Assembly (NCBI RefSeq): GCF_009758205.1
Contig: NZ_WRXN01000004.1
Coordinates: 124,001 to 188,000, forward strand
DNA from: Chitinophaga tropicalis
GTDB lineage: Bacteria; Bacteroidota; Bacteroidia; Chitinophagales; Chitinophagaceae
Length of the DNA: 64,000 nucleotides
Direction: 5' to 3'
Shown here: in pieces, positions 53,894 through 62,280 of the stretch
How the letters are laid out: every line of letters starts with the position of its first letter
Position numbering within the stretch: position 1 is the first letter of the stretch
Made by a program: the position numbers and the translations under genes
The notes under the pieces: generated by a model
Told to the model about the DNA's origin: nothing
Seen by the model: the letters and a program-made list of their open reading frames with translations, nothing else
The model's database searches: none

Positions 53894-54802
53894 TTAGTTG
53901 GCGTTCCTGTATTCTACAGGTGTCATTCCTGTTTTGGACTTGAACAAACGCGAAAAGTATTGAGGGTATTCAAAACCAAGTGATAATGACAGCTCTCTAA
54001 TTGACCTGGTTGTACTAAGCAGTAAGGTCTTTGCGTCCTCTATCAGGTGATAGTGTATCCTGTCCTGCGCATTCATTCCTGTTTCCTTCTTTAGCAAATC
54101 ACTCAGATAACCTGGAGACAGGTGTACTTTTTCGGCTAAGTACTTTACCGTAGGTAGTCCTCTTTCTTTTAAAGTCTCTGATTGCAAATATTGTTGTATA
54201 AGCTGGTCAATTTGAGAGAGAGTATCTTTATTAGTATTCTTCCTCGTTATAAACTGCCGGCCATAATAACGGGAACAATAGTTTAACAGTAATTCAACGT
54301 TCGAGACTATTAATGTCTGGCTATGATTATCTATATTCTCTTCCAGCTCACTTTGTATTTTCAACACACAATCATGTAATACCTCCTTCTCCTTTTCGGA
54401 TAAATGCAACGCTTCTGAAGTTTCGTAGGAAAAAAATGTGTACTCCTTCATTTTGGCGCCTAAAGAAGTACCCCTGATTAAATCAGGATGGAAAAACAAT
54501 CCCCAGCCTATCATGTCATCTCTTTTTTCCACTTCATTATCCATTGTCATCACCTGTTTAGGAGCGATACAAACAAGACTGCCTTCCTGAAAATCGTACG
54601 TTTGCCTACCATAACGCAATTTGTTCGCACAATAGTTTTTAAACATTATACAATAAAAATCACAACAAATTCTTGTCTCGTCCGGAAGGGACTCGTCCAC
54701 TTTACTAAAATCGATGACAGCAACCAAAGGATGTTTAACACCACCTTGTTTGACAAATTTATTAATCTCAGATATGCTATGTAGATTGATAATTGGTTTC
54801 AT
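53894..54802 (-). CDS. AraC-family transcriptional regulator (paralogue of the gene at 47172)
   Basis: A 302-aa regulator from the ATG at 54802 (a GTG six bases upstream is in frame). It shares the paralogue's layout: FQEGSLVCIAPKQVMTMDNE in the N-terminal sensing part, HPDLIRGTSLGAKMKEYTFF in the middle and a C-terminal HTH pair with YLSDLLKKETGMNAQDRIHY and FEYPQYFSRLFKSKTGMTPV. It lies immediately upstream of the RND operon on the same strand and is its likely activator or repressor. The gap of about 200 nt to the adaptor gene contains only a weak AGCAGAT/ATCTACT inverted repeat. Confidence 0.93.
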   Translation of the reverse strand: MKPIINLHSISEINKFVKQGGVKHPLVAVIDFSKVDESLPDETRICCDFYCIMFKNYCANKLRYGRQTYDFQEGSLVCIAPKQVMTMDNEVEKRDDMIGWGLFFHPDLIRGTSLGAKMKEYTFFSYETSEALHLSEKEKEVLHDCVLKIQSELEENIDNHSQTLIVSNVELLLNYCSRYYGRQFITRKNTNKDTLSQIDQLIQQYLQSETLKERGLPTVKYLAEKVHLSPGYLSDLLKKETGMNAQDRIHYHLIEDAKTLLLSTTRSIRELSLSLGFEYPQYFSRLFKSKTGMTPVEYRNAN

Positions 54803-54856
54803 ATTCACATTTTATTTATTATTTCCACCACTTAACGTTATGAAATTCTGTCCAAA

Positions 54857-55999
54857 TTAATGCTTAAGGCGGTAAATAAAATACGGTCTATGTTTTAAAA
54901 GAACTGATCTGTCAGGAGGAGCTGCAAACTCTCCAACATAAGCAGGAATTGCACTATCAGTCAAATAAAGGGAGCTATCCGGGCCTGTGGCTACACCATC
55001 CGCCCATAGTATATCTTTCGAGCGAAAGAGGGTAGATGCGGTTCTACTTTTCATATCGAAAGCCATCAATCCCCCATGCTCAACATCTGTTATGATAACA
55101 TTACCGGATTTGTCTACAGTTATACCATCACTCATTGGCTTTCGCCCCAGGTCCTCGATTTGGTTTGCAACGTCTGAAGCAGTAAGATCGCTATTTAATA
55201 CAGCAGAAAGTGGAACACGATAAAGTCGTGAATGTGTCATTGAAGCTAGATACACCCAGTTCTGGTCTTCACTGATCTCAATTCCATCAATCCCTACAGC
55301 AAAATTTAGTAAGCCCCAGATCAGACGATATGGTTTACCATCAGTGGTTCGCATCAACCAATTCTCCGGCTGCACACTTGCGTCTCCATCTATGGCAACC
55401 CTTACATTATGGTTCTCTACTGAATAAACAAGAAGTTTTGAAGAAGTAAAGCGGAAGATACCAGGATTTGGCAGAAGAACATATTTCCCATCGCCTGTAA
55501 CTCTTATTTCTTCTGCATACTGCGCCACGCCTTCAGGGAACTCATAGAAATGGACTTTCTTCCTGGTAGCCAGATCAAATGCCCATATTCTTGTATGCTT
55601 AAAATCGAAAGTTGCTGGCTCGATCAGCCAAAGCCGGTTCTGATTATCAACCGTCATACCAAAACTGCCTTGAAATTCCTTTTGTATTTCCATTGATGGA
55701 AATGGATTCACTTTACCATCGGCCCATTCAAAAACGGTAGCAGCAGAAAACCTGTTTGGCCGTATTAATGGATGGTAGTTGAAGTATACATGACCATTTT
55801 TTGCTACTGCAATATTACCGGGCGGGTAATCCAGTTTTATCAGTTTTTCGGGCTTTTTCATACCCTCCGCATTATAAGAGCCTACATCCGGGTAATTCCT
55901 CCCACCGCCATATCCAATTTTAATAACCACCAATCCTATTACAACAAGAATCAGCAATAAAGCGATTGCTCTGAACAAGTAACGATATACTTTCTTCAT
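54857..55999 (-). CDS. Major royal jelly / SMP-30-like six-bladed propeller protein
   Basis: A 380-aa protein with an N-terminal signal/anchor helix (ALLLILVVIGLVVIKIGYGG) and a beta-propeller. Matches to the MRJP/yellow family include FEWADGKVNPFPS, FGMTVDNQNRLWLIEPA, KPMSDGITVDKSGNVIITDV and ILWADGVATGPDSSLYLTDS. Related proteins act as lactonases, dopachrome isomerases or surface binders. A catalytic role here is not proven; the conserved Asp/Glu metal site of SMP-30 was not checked. Transcribed between a small membrane protein gene and an AraC gene. Confidence 0.8.
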   Translation of the reverse strand: MKKVYRYLFRAIALLLILVVIGLVVIKIGYGGGRNYPDVGSYNAEGMKKPEKLIKLDYPPGNIAVAKNGHVYFNYHPLIRPNRFSAATVFEWADGKVNPFPSMEIQKEFQGSFGMTVDNQNRLWLIEPATFDFKHTRIWAFDLATRKKVHFYEFPEGVAQYAEEIRVTGDGKYVLLPNPGIFRFTSSKLLVYSVENHNVRVAIDGDASVQPENWLMRTTDGKPYRLIWGLLNFAVGIDGIEISEDQNWVYLASMTHSRLYRVPLSAVLNSDLTASDVANQIEDLGRKPMSDGITVDKSGNVIITDVEHGGLMAFDMKSRTASTLFRSKDILWADGVATGPDSSLYLTDSAIPAYVGEFAAPPDRSVLLKHRPYFIYRLKH

Positions 56000-56023
56000 A
56001 AGTTCAATTTATAGAGTAATCTG

Positions 56024-56524
56024 TTACTGATTTAATTCCTCCAATATTTTCTGGTAATAAATATCAGCCCTTTCCTGCGAGAAATAATCAACTACTAAGC
56101 CTGATAAGGCAAACAAAGCAAGTCCTATTCCCAAACCCTGTAAATTAGGGTTCTTCGACAACCAGAAAAGCAACAGTGTCAGAGGGAAACATACTGAGGC
56201 TACAACTTTCGAAATAGTATATCCATATTGAAAAGCTTCTACCCGCTTTTTCTCAGATTGAATGAATGTAGTTTCATCCCGTTGATAATTCTGTTTGTAA
56301 ATGGTTAATCGTTTCTGATTAGAAATAATCATAGAAATTCCTATCGCAGCATAGATCAGCCCTGTAAACACAAGAGGGAGTAACAACGCTTTAGAGTTTG
56401 GGGTAGATCCTGACTTCCAGAATAGAATTCCCCCTAAAATGGTCAATACACCGAAACTGGCAATAAAGTAGGCTTCAAATAGTTCACCTTTAAGCCATGC
56501 TGTTGTATGATTGAAAAAGTTCAT
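56024..56524 (-). CDS. Predicted multi-pass membrane protein of unknown function
   Basis: A 166-aa protein with four likely membrane helices (about 18-37, 46-66, 104-122, 130-146) separated by a charged, probably cytoplasmic loop (NQKRLTIYKQNYQRDETTFI). It ends in a short charged tail (QERADIYYQKILEELNQ). No family is recognised with confidence. It is 24 nt upstream of the royal-jelly-like gene and 64 nt downstream of the SDR gene on the same strand, so may be in one transcript. Confidence 0.75.
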   Translation of the reverse strand: MNFFNHTTAWLKGELFEAYFIASFGVLTILGGILFWKSGSTPNSKALLLPLVFTGLIYAAIGISMIISNQKRLTIYKQNYQRDETTFIQSEKKRVEAFQYGYTISKVVASVCFPLTLLLFWLSKNPNLQGLGIGLALFALSGLVVDYFSQERADIYYQKILEELNQ

Positions 56525-56588
56525 GTTTAAATTTTTAAATTACTGGGTTGATCCTCTTATTGATACCAGGAAACGCTTTATTCAGGTA

Positions 56589-57404
56589 TCAGGTTTGGCT
56601 CATAATGATCCTGTCAAACATTCTGTCACCTAAATAGAGTCTCATCCAGACCATTGGTTTTGCCCAGGCCCCTACTCTGTACCTTGTTTTAGGCTTTTTA
56701 CCAGCAATAATTTTTGATATGGTATTCGCAATTACTGCAGGTTTTGATCCGCCGCCGCTTGCAGCCATTTTTTGCGTAGACTTCACCAGGCTATTAGTCA
56801 GTTTGGCATAGGCCCCCTTACCGGAATACCTCGTAATATTATTCAACATTACATCTGCAAATTCAGTTGCGATAATTCCCGGCTCCAGGATGACTACATT
56901 GATATTGAACTGCTTCAGTTCCAGCCGCAGACAATCGCTTAATCCTTCAACGGCATGCTTTGAAGCATGATACCACGCTCCCATAGTAGTATACAATTTG
57001 CCACCCATTGAAGAGGTATTTATAATAGTTCCTGAATTTGCACTTCGCATATAGGGAACCACTTTTTGAATTAAAGATGCCATGCCGAAAACATTCACTT
57101 CAAACTGGTTCCTGGCTGCATCTAAAGGAACATCCTCTATAGAACCGTATAAGCCAAATCCGGCGTTATTCCAAAGCACATCAATTTTACCTTCCTTTTT
57201 GATAATTATATCCAGTACATCCTGAATGTCAGCCTCGTCGGTTACATCCATTTGCATTGGGAAACCGCCCATCTCCTTCAAATCCTGCATTTGGTCAATT
57301 CTGCGTGAAACAGTATATACGGTATGCCCTTCCAGAATGAGCTTCTTTGCAGATTCTTTACCCATTCCTGAACTGGCGCCTGTAATTAGTATTACTTTTT
57401 TCAT
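56589..57404 (-). CDS. Short-chain dehydrogenase/reductase (classical SDR)
   Basis: A 271-aa classical SDR: TGASSGMGKESAKKL cofactor motif (TGxxxGxG), the acidic/basic strand-2 end VSRRIDQM that hints at NADP, NNAGFGLYG, INTSSMGGKLYT (catalytic Ser) and WYHASKHAVEGL (YxxxK). Substrate unknown. It is first in the group with the small membrane protein and royal-jelly-like genes. Confidence 0.9.
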   Translation of the reverse strand: MKKVILITGASSGMGKESAKKLILEGHTVYTVSRRIDQMQDLKEMGGFPMQMDVTDEADIQDVLDIIIKKEGKIDVLWNNAGFGLYGSIEDVPLDAARNQFEVNVFGMASLIQKVVPYMRSANSGTIINTSSMGGKLYTTMGAWYHASKHAVEGLSDCLRLELKQFNINVVILEPGIIATEFADVMLNNITRYSGKGAYAKLTNSLVKSTQKMAASGGGSKPAVIANTISKIIAGKKPKTRYRVGAWAKPMVWMRLYLGDRMFDRIIMSQT

Positions 57405-57873
57405 TTATATTGGGTATTATAATGTTTGATACAAATGTCGGTTAGATCTTGCGACAGTTGTTAAAACGAATTCGGGATAGTTGTATACTTATTCACTTTT
57501 TTATCCAAAAAGCAGTTGGTGCAGTTATCGGAGGGGCATTAAATGACGTCTATAGAATGGAGATATAAAAACCATCGGGAAGAATAGTCATCTTTGTGCC
57601 TTTTTCGTGACAAAGAAATAAAGTTTCAAAGCAGTGTTATAAAAGAAGAACTACTAACTTCTTGTTTACATTATTCTATCTCTCTTATTGCGAGTAAAGT
57701 TGTTAGCGAGCGAGTAGGATTCGATGATAATTATCACCAGGACTAAACTAACTGCAATCAACAAGTGACTTTTATTTCAACCCCAGGTAAGAAGGTAAAT
57801 CAGGGTCTGGCGAAGTCAACGTTGCAGAATTGTGAAAATCAATCACTTAGAAGTAAAATGGGGTAAAAACAAA
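57405..57873. other. Long intergenic region upstream of the SDR gene
   Basis: About 470 bp between the SDR start and the tRNA terminator. No credible ORF, repeat or RNA gene is seen. AT-rich, with a purine-rich stretch near 57700. It may hold only the SDR-operon promoter; no exact TAnnTTTG box was found. Confidence 0.4.
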
Positions 57874-57899
57874 TAAGGATTACATTGCTGTAATCCTTA
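57874..57899 (-). terminator. Intrinsic terminator of the tRNA-Cys gene
   Basis: TAAGGATTACA and TGTAATCCTTA form a perfect 11-bp stem with a 4-nt loop, followed on the minus strand by UUUGUUUUU. It lies five bases after the tRNA 3' end. Confidence 0.9.
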
Positions 57900-57904
57900 C
57901 TTTG

Positions 57905-57975
57905 AGGTCCCGAGCGGATTCGAACCGCTGTAAAAGGTTTTGCAGACCTCTGCCTAGCCACTCGGCCACGGAACC
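57905..57975 (-). tRNA. tRNA-Cys (anticodon GCA)
   Basis: The cloverleaf folds as: acceptor GGTTCCG/CGGGACC (one G-U), D arm GCC...GGC, anticodon stem GAGGT/ACCTT with loop CTGCAAA (anticodon GCA) and T arm AGCGG/CCGCT around TTCGAAT. The discriminator base is U73, a hallmark of tRNA-Cys. CCA is not encoded. A consensus promoter lies upstream and a strong terminator follows. Confidence 0.95.
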
Positions 57976-58007
57976 GTTTTTTGTTTCCCACCAATTTTGT
58001 GGGATTG

Positions 58008-58038
58008 CAAAAGTAGTAAATTTTAGATATTTGCCAAA
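58008..58038 (-). promoter_or_regulatory. Consensus Bacteroidota promoter of tRNA-Cys
   Basis: TTTG (58035-58038, minus) then exactly 19 nt then TACTTTTG (58008-58015, minus) is a full match to TTTG-N19-TAnnTTTG. Transcription should begin near 58003, about 28 nt before the tRNA. Confidence 0.8.
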
Positions 58039-58055
58039 TATAATTTGAAATAATC

Positions 58056-58931
58056 ATGAAACGAATAGCAGAATCTGAACTGATATTAAATAGCCGCGGA
58101 GCGGTTTACCACCTGGATGTTAGGCCTGAAGAGCTTGCTGATACTGTAATTACCGTAGGCGACCCTGACCGTGTTGGTGAAGTCAGCAAACATTTTGACA
58201 AGCTGGAAAGCAGTCATCAGCACCGGGAATTTGTAACCCATACCGGTTATATTGGTCAGAAAAGGCTTACCGTCGTTTCTACAGGGATAGGGACAGATAA
58301 CATAGATATAGTGCTTAATGAACTGGATGCCCTCGTAAATATCGATTTTAACACCCGTACCGTGAAAGATTCCCTCACCCGGCTGAAGATCATCCGTCTT
58401 GGGACTTCCGGCGCGTTACAGGCGGAAGTAGGAGTAGATAGTTTTGTAGTATCTTCCCATGGCCTGGGACTGGATAACCTGCTTCCCTGGTATGAATTTG
58501 AAAATACCACACAGGAGAAAGATCTCCTGCAGGCTTTTCATAAACAGGTACAGCTGAAGAACGGCAGCGCCAGCCCTTATCTTATAGCAGCAGGAGAAAG
58601 CCTGTCCGCTAAATTCACTACAGGCTTTCATAAAGGTATTACCGTTACCTGCCCGGGGTTTTATGCTCCGCAGGGGCGTGCTTTGAGAGGACCACTCTCC
58701 CACCCGGCTTTGATAGATCAGCTGACTGCTTTCCGTGAAGGCAGTGATTATATATCCAATTTTGAAATGGAAACTGCGGGTATTTATGGGTTGAGCCGTG
58801 TGCTGGGACATGATGGCTTGTCTATCAGTACAATAGTGGCTAATCGTATACGGCAGGAGTTTTCGAAAGATAGTGGGAAGGCAGTGGATAGCATGATAAG
58901 GCAGTCCCTTGCTATAATTGAGAAGCTGTAA
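58056..58931 (+). CDS. udp: Uridine/nucleoside phosphorylase
   Basis: A 291-aa PNP/UDP family enzyme that splits uridine (or another nucleoside) with phosphate in salvage. Seen: VITVGDPDRVGEVSKHF (phosphate site Gly and Arg), STGIGTDNIDIVLNELDAL, IRLGTSGALQAEVGVDSFVV and NFEMETAGIYGLSRVLGH (the Met-Glu ribose motif). The overall pattern fits uridine phosphorylase better than purine phosphorylase, but base choice is not certain. It is divergent from the tRNA-Cys gene. Confidence 0.82.
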   Translation: MKRIAESELILNSRGAVYHLDVRPEELADTVITVGDPDRVGEVSKHFDKLESSHQHREFVTHTGYIGQKRLTVVSTGIGTDNIDIVLNELDALVNIDFNTRTVKDSLTRLKIIRLGTSGALQAEVGVDSFVVSSHGLGLDNLLPWYEFENTTQEKDLLQAFHKQVQLKNGSASPYLIAAGESLSAKFTTGFHKGITVTCPGFYAPQGRALRGPLSHPALIDQLTAFREGSDYISNFEMETAGIYGLSRVLGHDGLSISTIVANRIRQEFSKDSGKAVDSMIRQSLAIIEKL

Positions 58932-58955
58932 TTAACGATATTGAAGGAGAATTGC

Positions 58956-59000
58956 TCAAAAGAAACGCTTTTGCCGAAGGCAAAAGCGTTTCTTTTGAGG
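58956..59000 (+). terminator. Very long perfect hairpin, repeat-family member
   Basis: A perfect 21-bp stem (58956-58976 with 58980-59000) closes on a 3-nt GAA loop, followed by a GGGAG and seven T. It lies 24 nt after the phosphorylase stop and can end its transcript. The outer arms CTCAAAA/TTTTGAG and the inner GCCGAAGGC are shared with the copies at 62207 and 63415. Confidence 0.8.
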
Positions 59001-59043
59001 GGAGTTTTTTTCAGAAAGAAAATGATACCTCCCGGAGGAAGAG

Positions 59044-59071
59044 TGCTTTCTTTGAGGGACCTGCGGCCGGC
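59044..59071. repeat. CCTGCGGCCGG module next to the long hairpin
   Basis: TTTGAGGGACCTGCGGCCGG (59051-59070) repeats a module also found beside the hairpins at 62207 and 63415 and in the tandem array at 63471. It lies 50 bp after the hairpin, upstream of dapF. Confidence 0.6.
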
Positions 59072-59126
59072 TTTTCCTGGGAGATAGAGGATAATCAGCG
59101 AACAGCTGAAAATTCCAATTAATACT

Positions 59127-59134
59127 TACTTTTG
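59127..59134 (+). promoter_or_regulatory. Putative -7 box of dapF
   Basis: TACTTTTG matches TAnnTTTG and ends six bases before the dapF ATG at 59141, so the message would be leaderless or nearly so. No TTTG is found 19 nt upstream. Confidence 0.45.
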
Positions 59135-59140
59135 TACATT

Positions 59141-59926
59141 ATGTCAGCATTTCATTTTTACAAATACCAGGGTACCGGGAATGACTTTGTTATCATGGAC
59201 AACCGGAACGGCGAATACGATCAGCTTACGGAACAACAGGTAAATCGCCTCTGCGACCGCCGCTTTGGCATAGGAGCAGACGGATTAATGCTGCTGAATA
59301 AACGCGAAGGCTATGACTTTGCCATGAAATACTATAACGCGGACGGACGTGAAAGCAGTATGTGCGGTAACGGCGGCCGCTGCCTTGTAGCCTTTGCCCG
59401 AAAAATGGGGCTCAACCAGGAGAAACTTAACTTCATAGCTATAGATGGCCCCCACGAAGCTACCCTGAAAGGAGACGACTGGGTGAACCTTAAAATGCAG
59501 GACGTAGATGGTGTAGAAATGGGCTCCCTCTACTATTACCTCAATACCGGCTCCCCACACTTTGTTAAGTTTGTGGACAATGTACAATCCATGGACGTCT
59601 TCAACGAAGGAAGACAGATCCGCTATAATGACCGCTTCGCCAAAGAAGGTACCAACGTTAACTTTGTACAGCCTACCACAGAAGGCATCTTCGTCCGTAC
59701 CTATGAAAGAGGCGTGGAAGACGAAACCTACTCCTGCGGTACCGGCGTTACCGCCGCTGCACTGATGAGCGCGGGCTCCGAAGAGAAAGAATATGTAGTA
59801 CCTGTACAGACACTGGGGGGCGCCCTGGAAGTACGTTTCACTAAAACAGGCGAACGCTCCTATAAGAATATCTGGCTCTGCGGACCAGCAACCCTTGTTT
59901 TTGAAGGAAATATCACATTGCCATAA
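59141..59926 (+). CDS. dapF: Diaminopimelate epimerase
   Basis: A 261-aa enzyme converting LL- to meso-diaminopimelate for lysine and peptidoglycan synthesis in the cytoplasm. The two catalytic cysteines are Cys75 (SSMCGNGGRCLVAFA) and Cys199 (TYSCGTGVTAAAL). The N-terminal YKYQGTGNDFVIMD and LNTGSPHFV are also typical. The ATG at 59141 is chosen over a TTG nine bases earlier because it starts at the normal position and the TTG lies within the probable promoter box. The corA gene follows after 27 nt. Confidence 0.97.
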   Translation: MSAFHFYKYQGTGNDFVIMDNRNGEYDQLTEQQVNRLCDRRFGIGADGLMLLNKREGYDFAMKYYNADGRESSMCGNGGRCLVAFARKMGLNQEKLNFIAIDGPHEATLKGDDWVNLKMQDVDGVEMGSLYYYLNTGSPHFVKFVDNVQSMDVFNEGRQIRYNDRFAKEGTNVNFVQPTTEGIFVRTYERGVEDETYSCGTGVTAAALMSAGSEEKEYVVPVQTLGGALEVRFTKTGERSYKNIWLCGPATLVFEGNITLP

Positions 59927-59953
59927 CTTTAATTATTCTACCTTTGCGGCCGG

Positions 59954-60892
59954 ATGATTCGATATTTCAAAAATATAGACGCTCGGACCGTAGAAGTAAG
60001 CACACCTGAAAACGGCGTCTGGGTAAATATTACCCCTCCTCTTAAACAGGAAGAGTTTGAGCTTCTGTCAGAAGAACTGGATATTCCCCTGGACTTCCTG
60101 ACAGACTCCCTGGATATTGACGAGAAATCCCGCTACGAACTGGAAGACAATGTAAAGCTCATCGTTATCAAGACCCCGACGGAAAACAATTCCATCAATG
60201 AAAGCGATGCCTATTACATTACCATTCCTGTCGTAATCATCCTTACCCACAACCAGATACTGACAGTCAACTCTTTCGATAACGCGGCCATCAACCGCTT
60301 CCTGGATACTTTCCATAACCGTCACCCGGAGAAAAGGGCTATGATGGTACTTAAGATCTTCGAAAAGGTAACCATGAACTTCCTGAATTACCTGAAAGAG
60401 ATCAACCAGCGCAGGAATATCCTTGAACAGAAACTGTATGACAGCAACCGGAATGAAGAACTGCTCTACCTCATGCGTATCCAGAAAAGCCTGGTGTATT
60501 TCGTGACTGCCCTTCGCAGTAACGAACTGCTGCTCATGAAAATAGAACGTACTAATTTCCTGGGGCTCAACGAAGATGAGAAAGAGTTCCTGCATGACCT
60601 GATAGTAGACACTTCACAGGCCCTTGAAATGGCCAATGTCTACACCAACATCCTCAGTGGCACCATGGATGCCTTTGCCAGCATCATCTCCAACAACCTG
60701 AACCTGGTGATGAAACGCCTGACATCTATCACCATCGTGCTCACTTTCCCGGTACTTGTTGCCAGTATCTATGGCATGAACGTGGAGATACCCTTTGCCC
60801 ACTCCCCGCATGCGTTCTACATACCCGTGATATTGTCCATCGTTATCTCCGTGATAATGAGCTGGTATTTCATGAAAAAGAAATGGTTCTGA
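59954..60892 (+). CDS. corA: CorA-family magnesium/divalent cation transporter
   Basis: A 312-aa CorA protein. Residues 1 to about 250 form the cytoplasmic funnel, with acidic stretches; the signature YGMN lies at 273-276 (SIYGMN) just after TM1, followed by a loop and TM2 (HAFYIPVILSIVISVIMSWY). It ends in the usual basic KKKWF tail. Forms a pentameric Mg2+ (or Co2+/Ni2+) channel. It sits 27 nt after dapF and 3 nt before the Nudix gene, so the three are probably one transcript. Confidence 0.95.
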   Translation: MIRYFKNIDARTVEVSTPENGVWVNITPPLKQEEFELLSEELDIPLDFLTDSLDIDEKSRYELEDNVKLIVIKTPTENNSINESDAYYITIPVVIILTHNQILTVNSFDNAAINRFLDTFHNRHPEKRAMMVLKIFEKVTMNFLNYLKEINQRRNILEQKLYDSNRNEELLYLMRIQKSLVYFVTALRSNELLLMKIERTNFLGLNEDEKEFLHDLIVDTSQALEMANVYTNILSGTMDAFASIISNNLNLVMKRLTSITIVLTFPVLVASIYGMNVEIPFAHSPHAFYIPVILSIVISVIMSWYFMKKKWF

Positions 60893-60895
60893 TCA

Positions 60896-61339
60896 ATGTT
60901 CAACGTTCGCGTATACGGTATCATGATAAATGAGCAGAAACAGGTGCTCGTAAGTGATGAATATATCCGTGGAGGATATTATACCAAATTTCCCGGCGGA
61001 GGCCTGGAATTTGGGGAAGGCACTATTGAATGCGTGATCCGTGAATGGCAGGAAGAACTGAACCAACAGGTGGAAGTAGTGGAACATATCTATACAACAG
61101 ATTTCTTTCAGATATCGGCCTTCGATAATAAAACGCAGATCATTTCTATATACTATCTTGTAAACCCCCTCTCCCCTTTTACAGCTAAGCTGCTTGACAG
61201 ACCCTTCAACTTTATTATTCCTGAAGGAGTAACAGAAGTGGAAGGCGCGCGCTGGATAAACTGGGAAGAGTTCTCTGCCGAAGCAGTAACCCTTCCCATA
61301 GATAAAGTTGTGGCTGATCTTGTAAAAGCCCGTTATTAA
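60896..61339 (+). CDS. Nudix hydrolase
   Basis: A 147-aa protein with a Nudix box at about 35-57 (GGGLEFGEGTIECVIREWQE), matching GX5EX7REUXEEXGU except that the final Gly is Asn56. The metal-binding REWQEE is intact. Removes a nucleoside diphosphate from an unknown substrate. It starts 3 nt after corA and ends 6 nt from the convergent decarboxylase gene. Confidence 0.92.
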   Translation: MFNVRVYGIMINEQKQVLVSDEYIRGGYYTKFPGGGLEFGEGTIECVIREWQEELNQQVEVVEHIYTTDFFQISAFDNKTQIISIYYLVNPLSPFTAKLLDRPFNFIIPEGVTEVEGARWINWEEFSAEAVTLPIDKVVADLVKARY

Positions 61340-61345
61340 ACAGCT

Positions 61346-62152
61346 TTACTCTTTCTTTCCACCTCTCTCTACACTCTTTATATCTTCTGCCCTGTTCTTT
61401 TTAAAGTCAAACTGCCCGTAATCTTTAGTAGCAGGTACCTGTACAGTATAACTGTCCAGTATATCTATTTCAACAGTGATATTTTCAGTTGCCAGGTCTA
61501 TCATATGTCCGCCGGCATTTTTTTGTGCAGAGAGATAATGAAAATGATATCCTGAAATGTTGGTATTGTCCATAAATGCCGGCAGGCGGTATCCAATCAG
61601 ATCACCACTACTCTCCTTGTATTCAAAGAATTGCTGCAGGTTCAGCATGTCTGCCAGGGGAGTATGCTGACCTTCCTTAACAGGTGGGAAAGCCCTTGTT
61701 TTAAGGTATTTGAACTTCCCGTGAACATGAATAGCATACATACCATTCACATTGGTTAATATACTGTCCAGGAATCGGAAGAATGATGCTTTGTCCATCT
61801 CCTTACCGGATGTGATAGTAATATCAGGATGGAAAAAGTTGACCATCGCAAAAGAGGTTAACTGAAGGTCGTTCACTACAGAGGTTTTCCCTGTGTGCTG
61901 GGTTTGGTAAGCTTTTCCCTGGAATACAACTAATTCTCCGTCTAATTTATCAGGAGCGCCAAGGCCAAAATCCCCATGCTTTTTGAGGGACCTGTAATTG
62001 TAAAAGCCGTCGTAAAGCCCGCCTATTAAGGCGCTGCCTACACCAACGGTGAAGAGGCGGTTGTGAAGCGTATCTGGAGGGGCTGCTTTTGTGGCGCCCG
62101 GCAGGATGGTTATCAGCAAGGCGATTATTGCTATGATGTTACGGGTATACAT
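61346..62152 (-). CDS. budA: Exported alpha-acetolactate decarboxylase
   Basis: A 268-aa protein that converts acetolactate to acetoin. A signal peptide (IIAIIALLITILPGATKA) precedes a decarboxylase body with LDGELVVFQGK (Glu73), Arg153 (KTRAFPPV) and the zinc ligands His203 and His205 (GYHFHYL) and His216 (AGGHMID), which match the known zinc site of the family. The extracytoplasmic location is unusual but reported in some Gram-positive species. No acetolactate synthase is encoded nearby. Confidence 0.9.
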   Translation of the reverse strand: MYTRNIIAIIALLITILPGATKAAPPDTLHNRLFTVGVGSALIGGLYDGFYNYRSLKKHGDFGLGAPDKLDGELVVFQGKAYQTQHTGKTSVVNDLQLTSFAMVNFFHPDITITSGKEMDKASFFRFLDSILTNVNGMYAIHVHGKFKYLKTRAFPPVKEGQHTPLADMLNLQQFFEYKESSGDLIGYRLPAFMDNTNISGYHFHYLSAQKNAGGHMIDLATENITVEIDILDSYTVQVPATKDYGQFDFKKNRAEDIKSVERGGKKE

Positions 62153-62206
62153 AGTGCTGTTGTTAGTTGTCTAAAGTAAATGATCGTTACAGCGTGGGAA
62201 AAATTG

Positions 62207-62251
62207 CTTAAAAAAATTGCTTTCGCCTTCGGCAAAAGCAATTTTTTTGAG
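62207..62251 (-). terminator. Long hairpin repeat, second copy
   Basis: 45 bp, the same length as the copy at 63415 and differing from it by one base in the left arm (T for C). It lies 30 nt after the stop of the YhhQ-type gene (sense strand minus), so it can act as its terminator. A CGGCCTCCGGCCGG module lies beside it (62263-62276). Confidence 0.75.
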
Positions 62252-62280
62252 TTCTTTTAAAACGGCCTCCGGCCGGTAGA

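Noticed and set aside
60068-60595. 175-aa open frame antisense to corA
   Set aside because: It is fully inside the strongly conserved corA gene, has no family features and reflects codon bias of the opposite strand.
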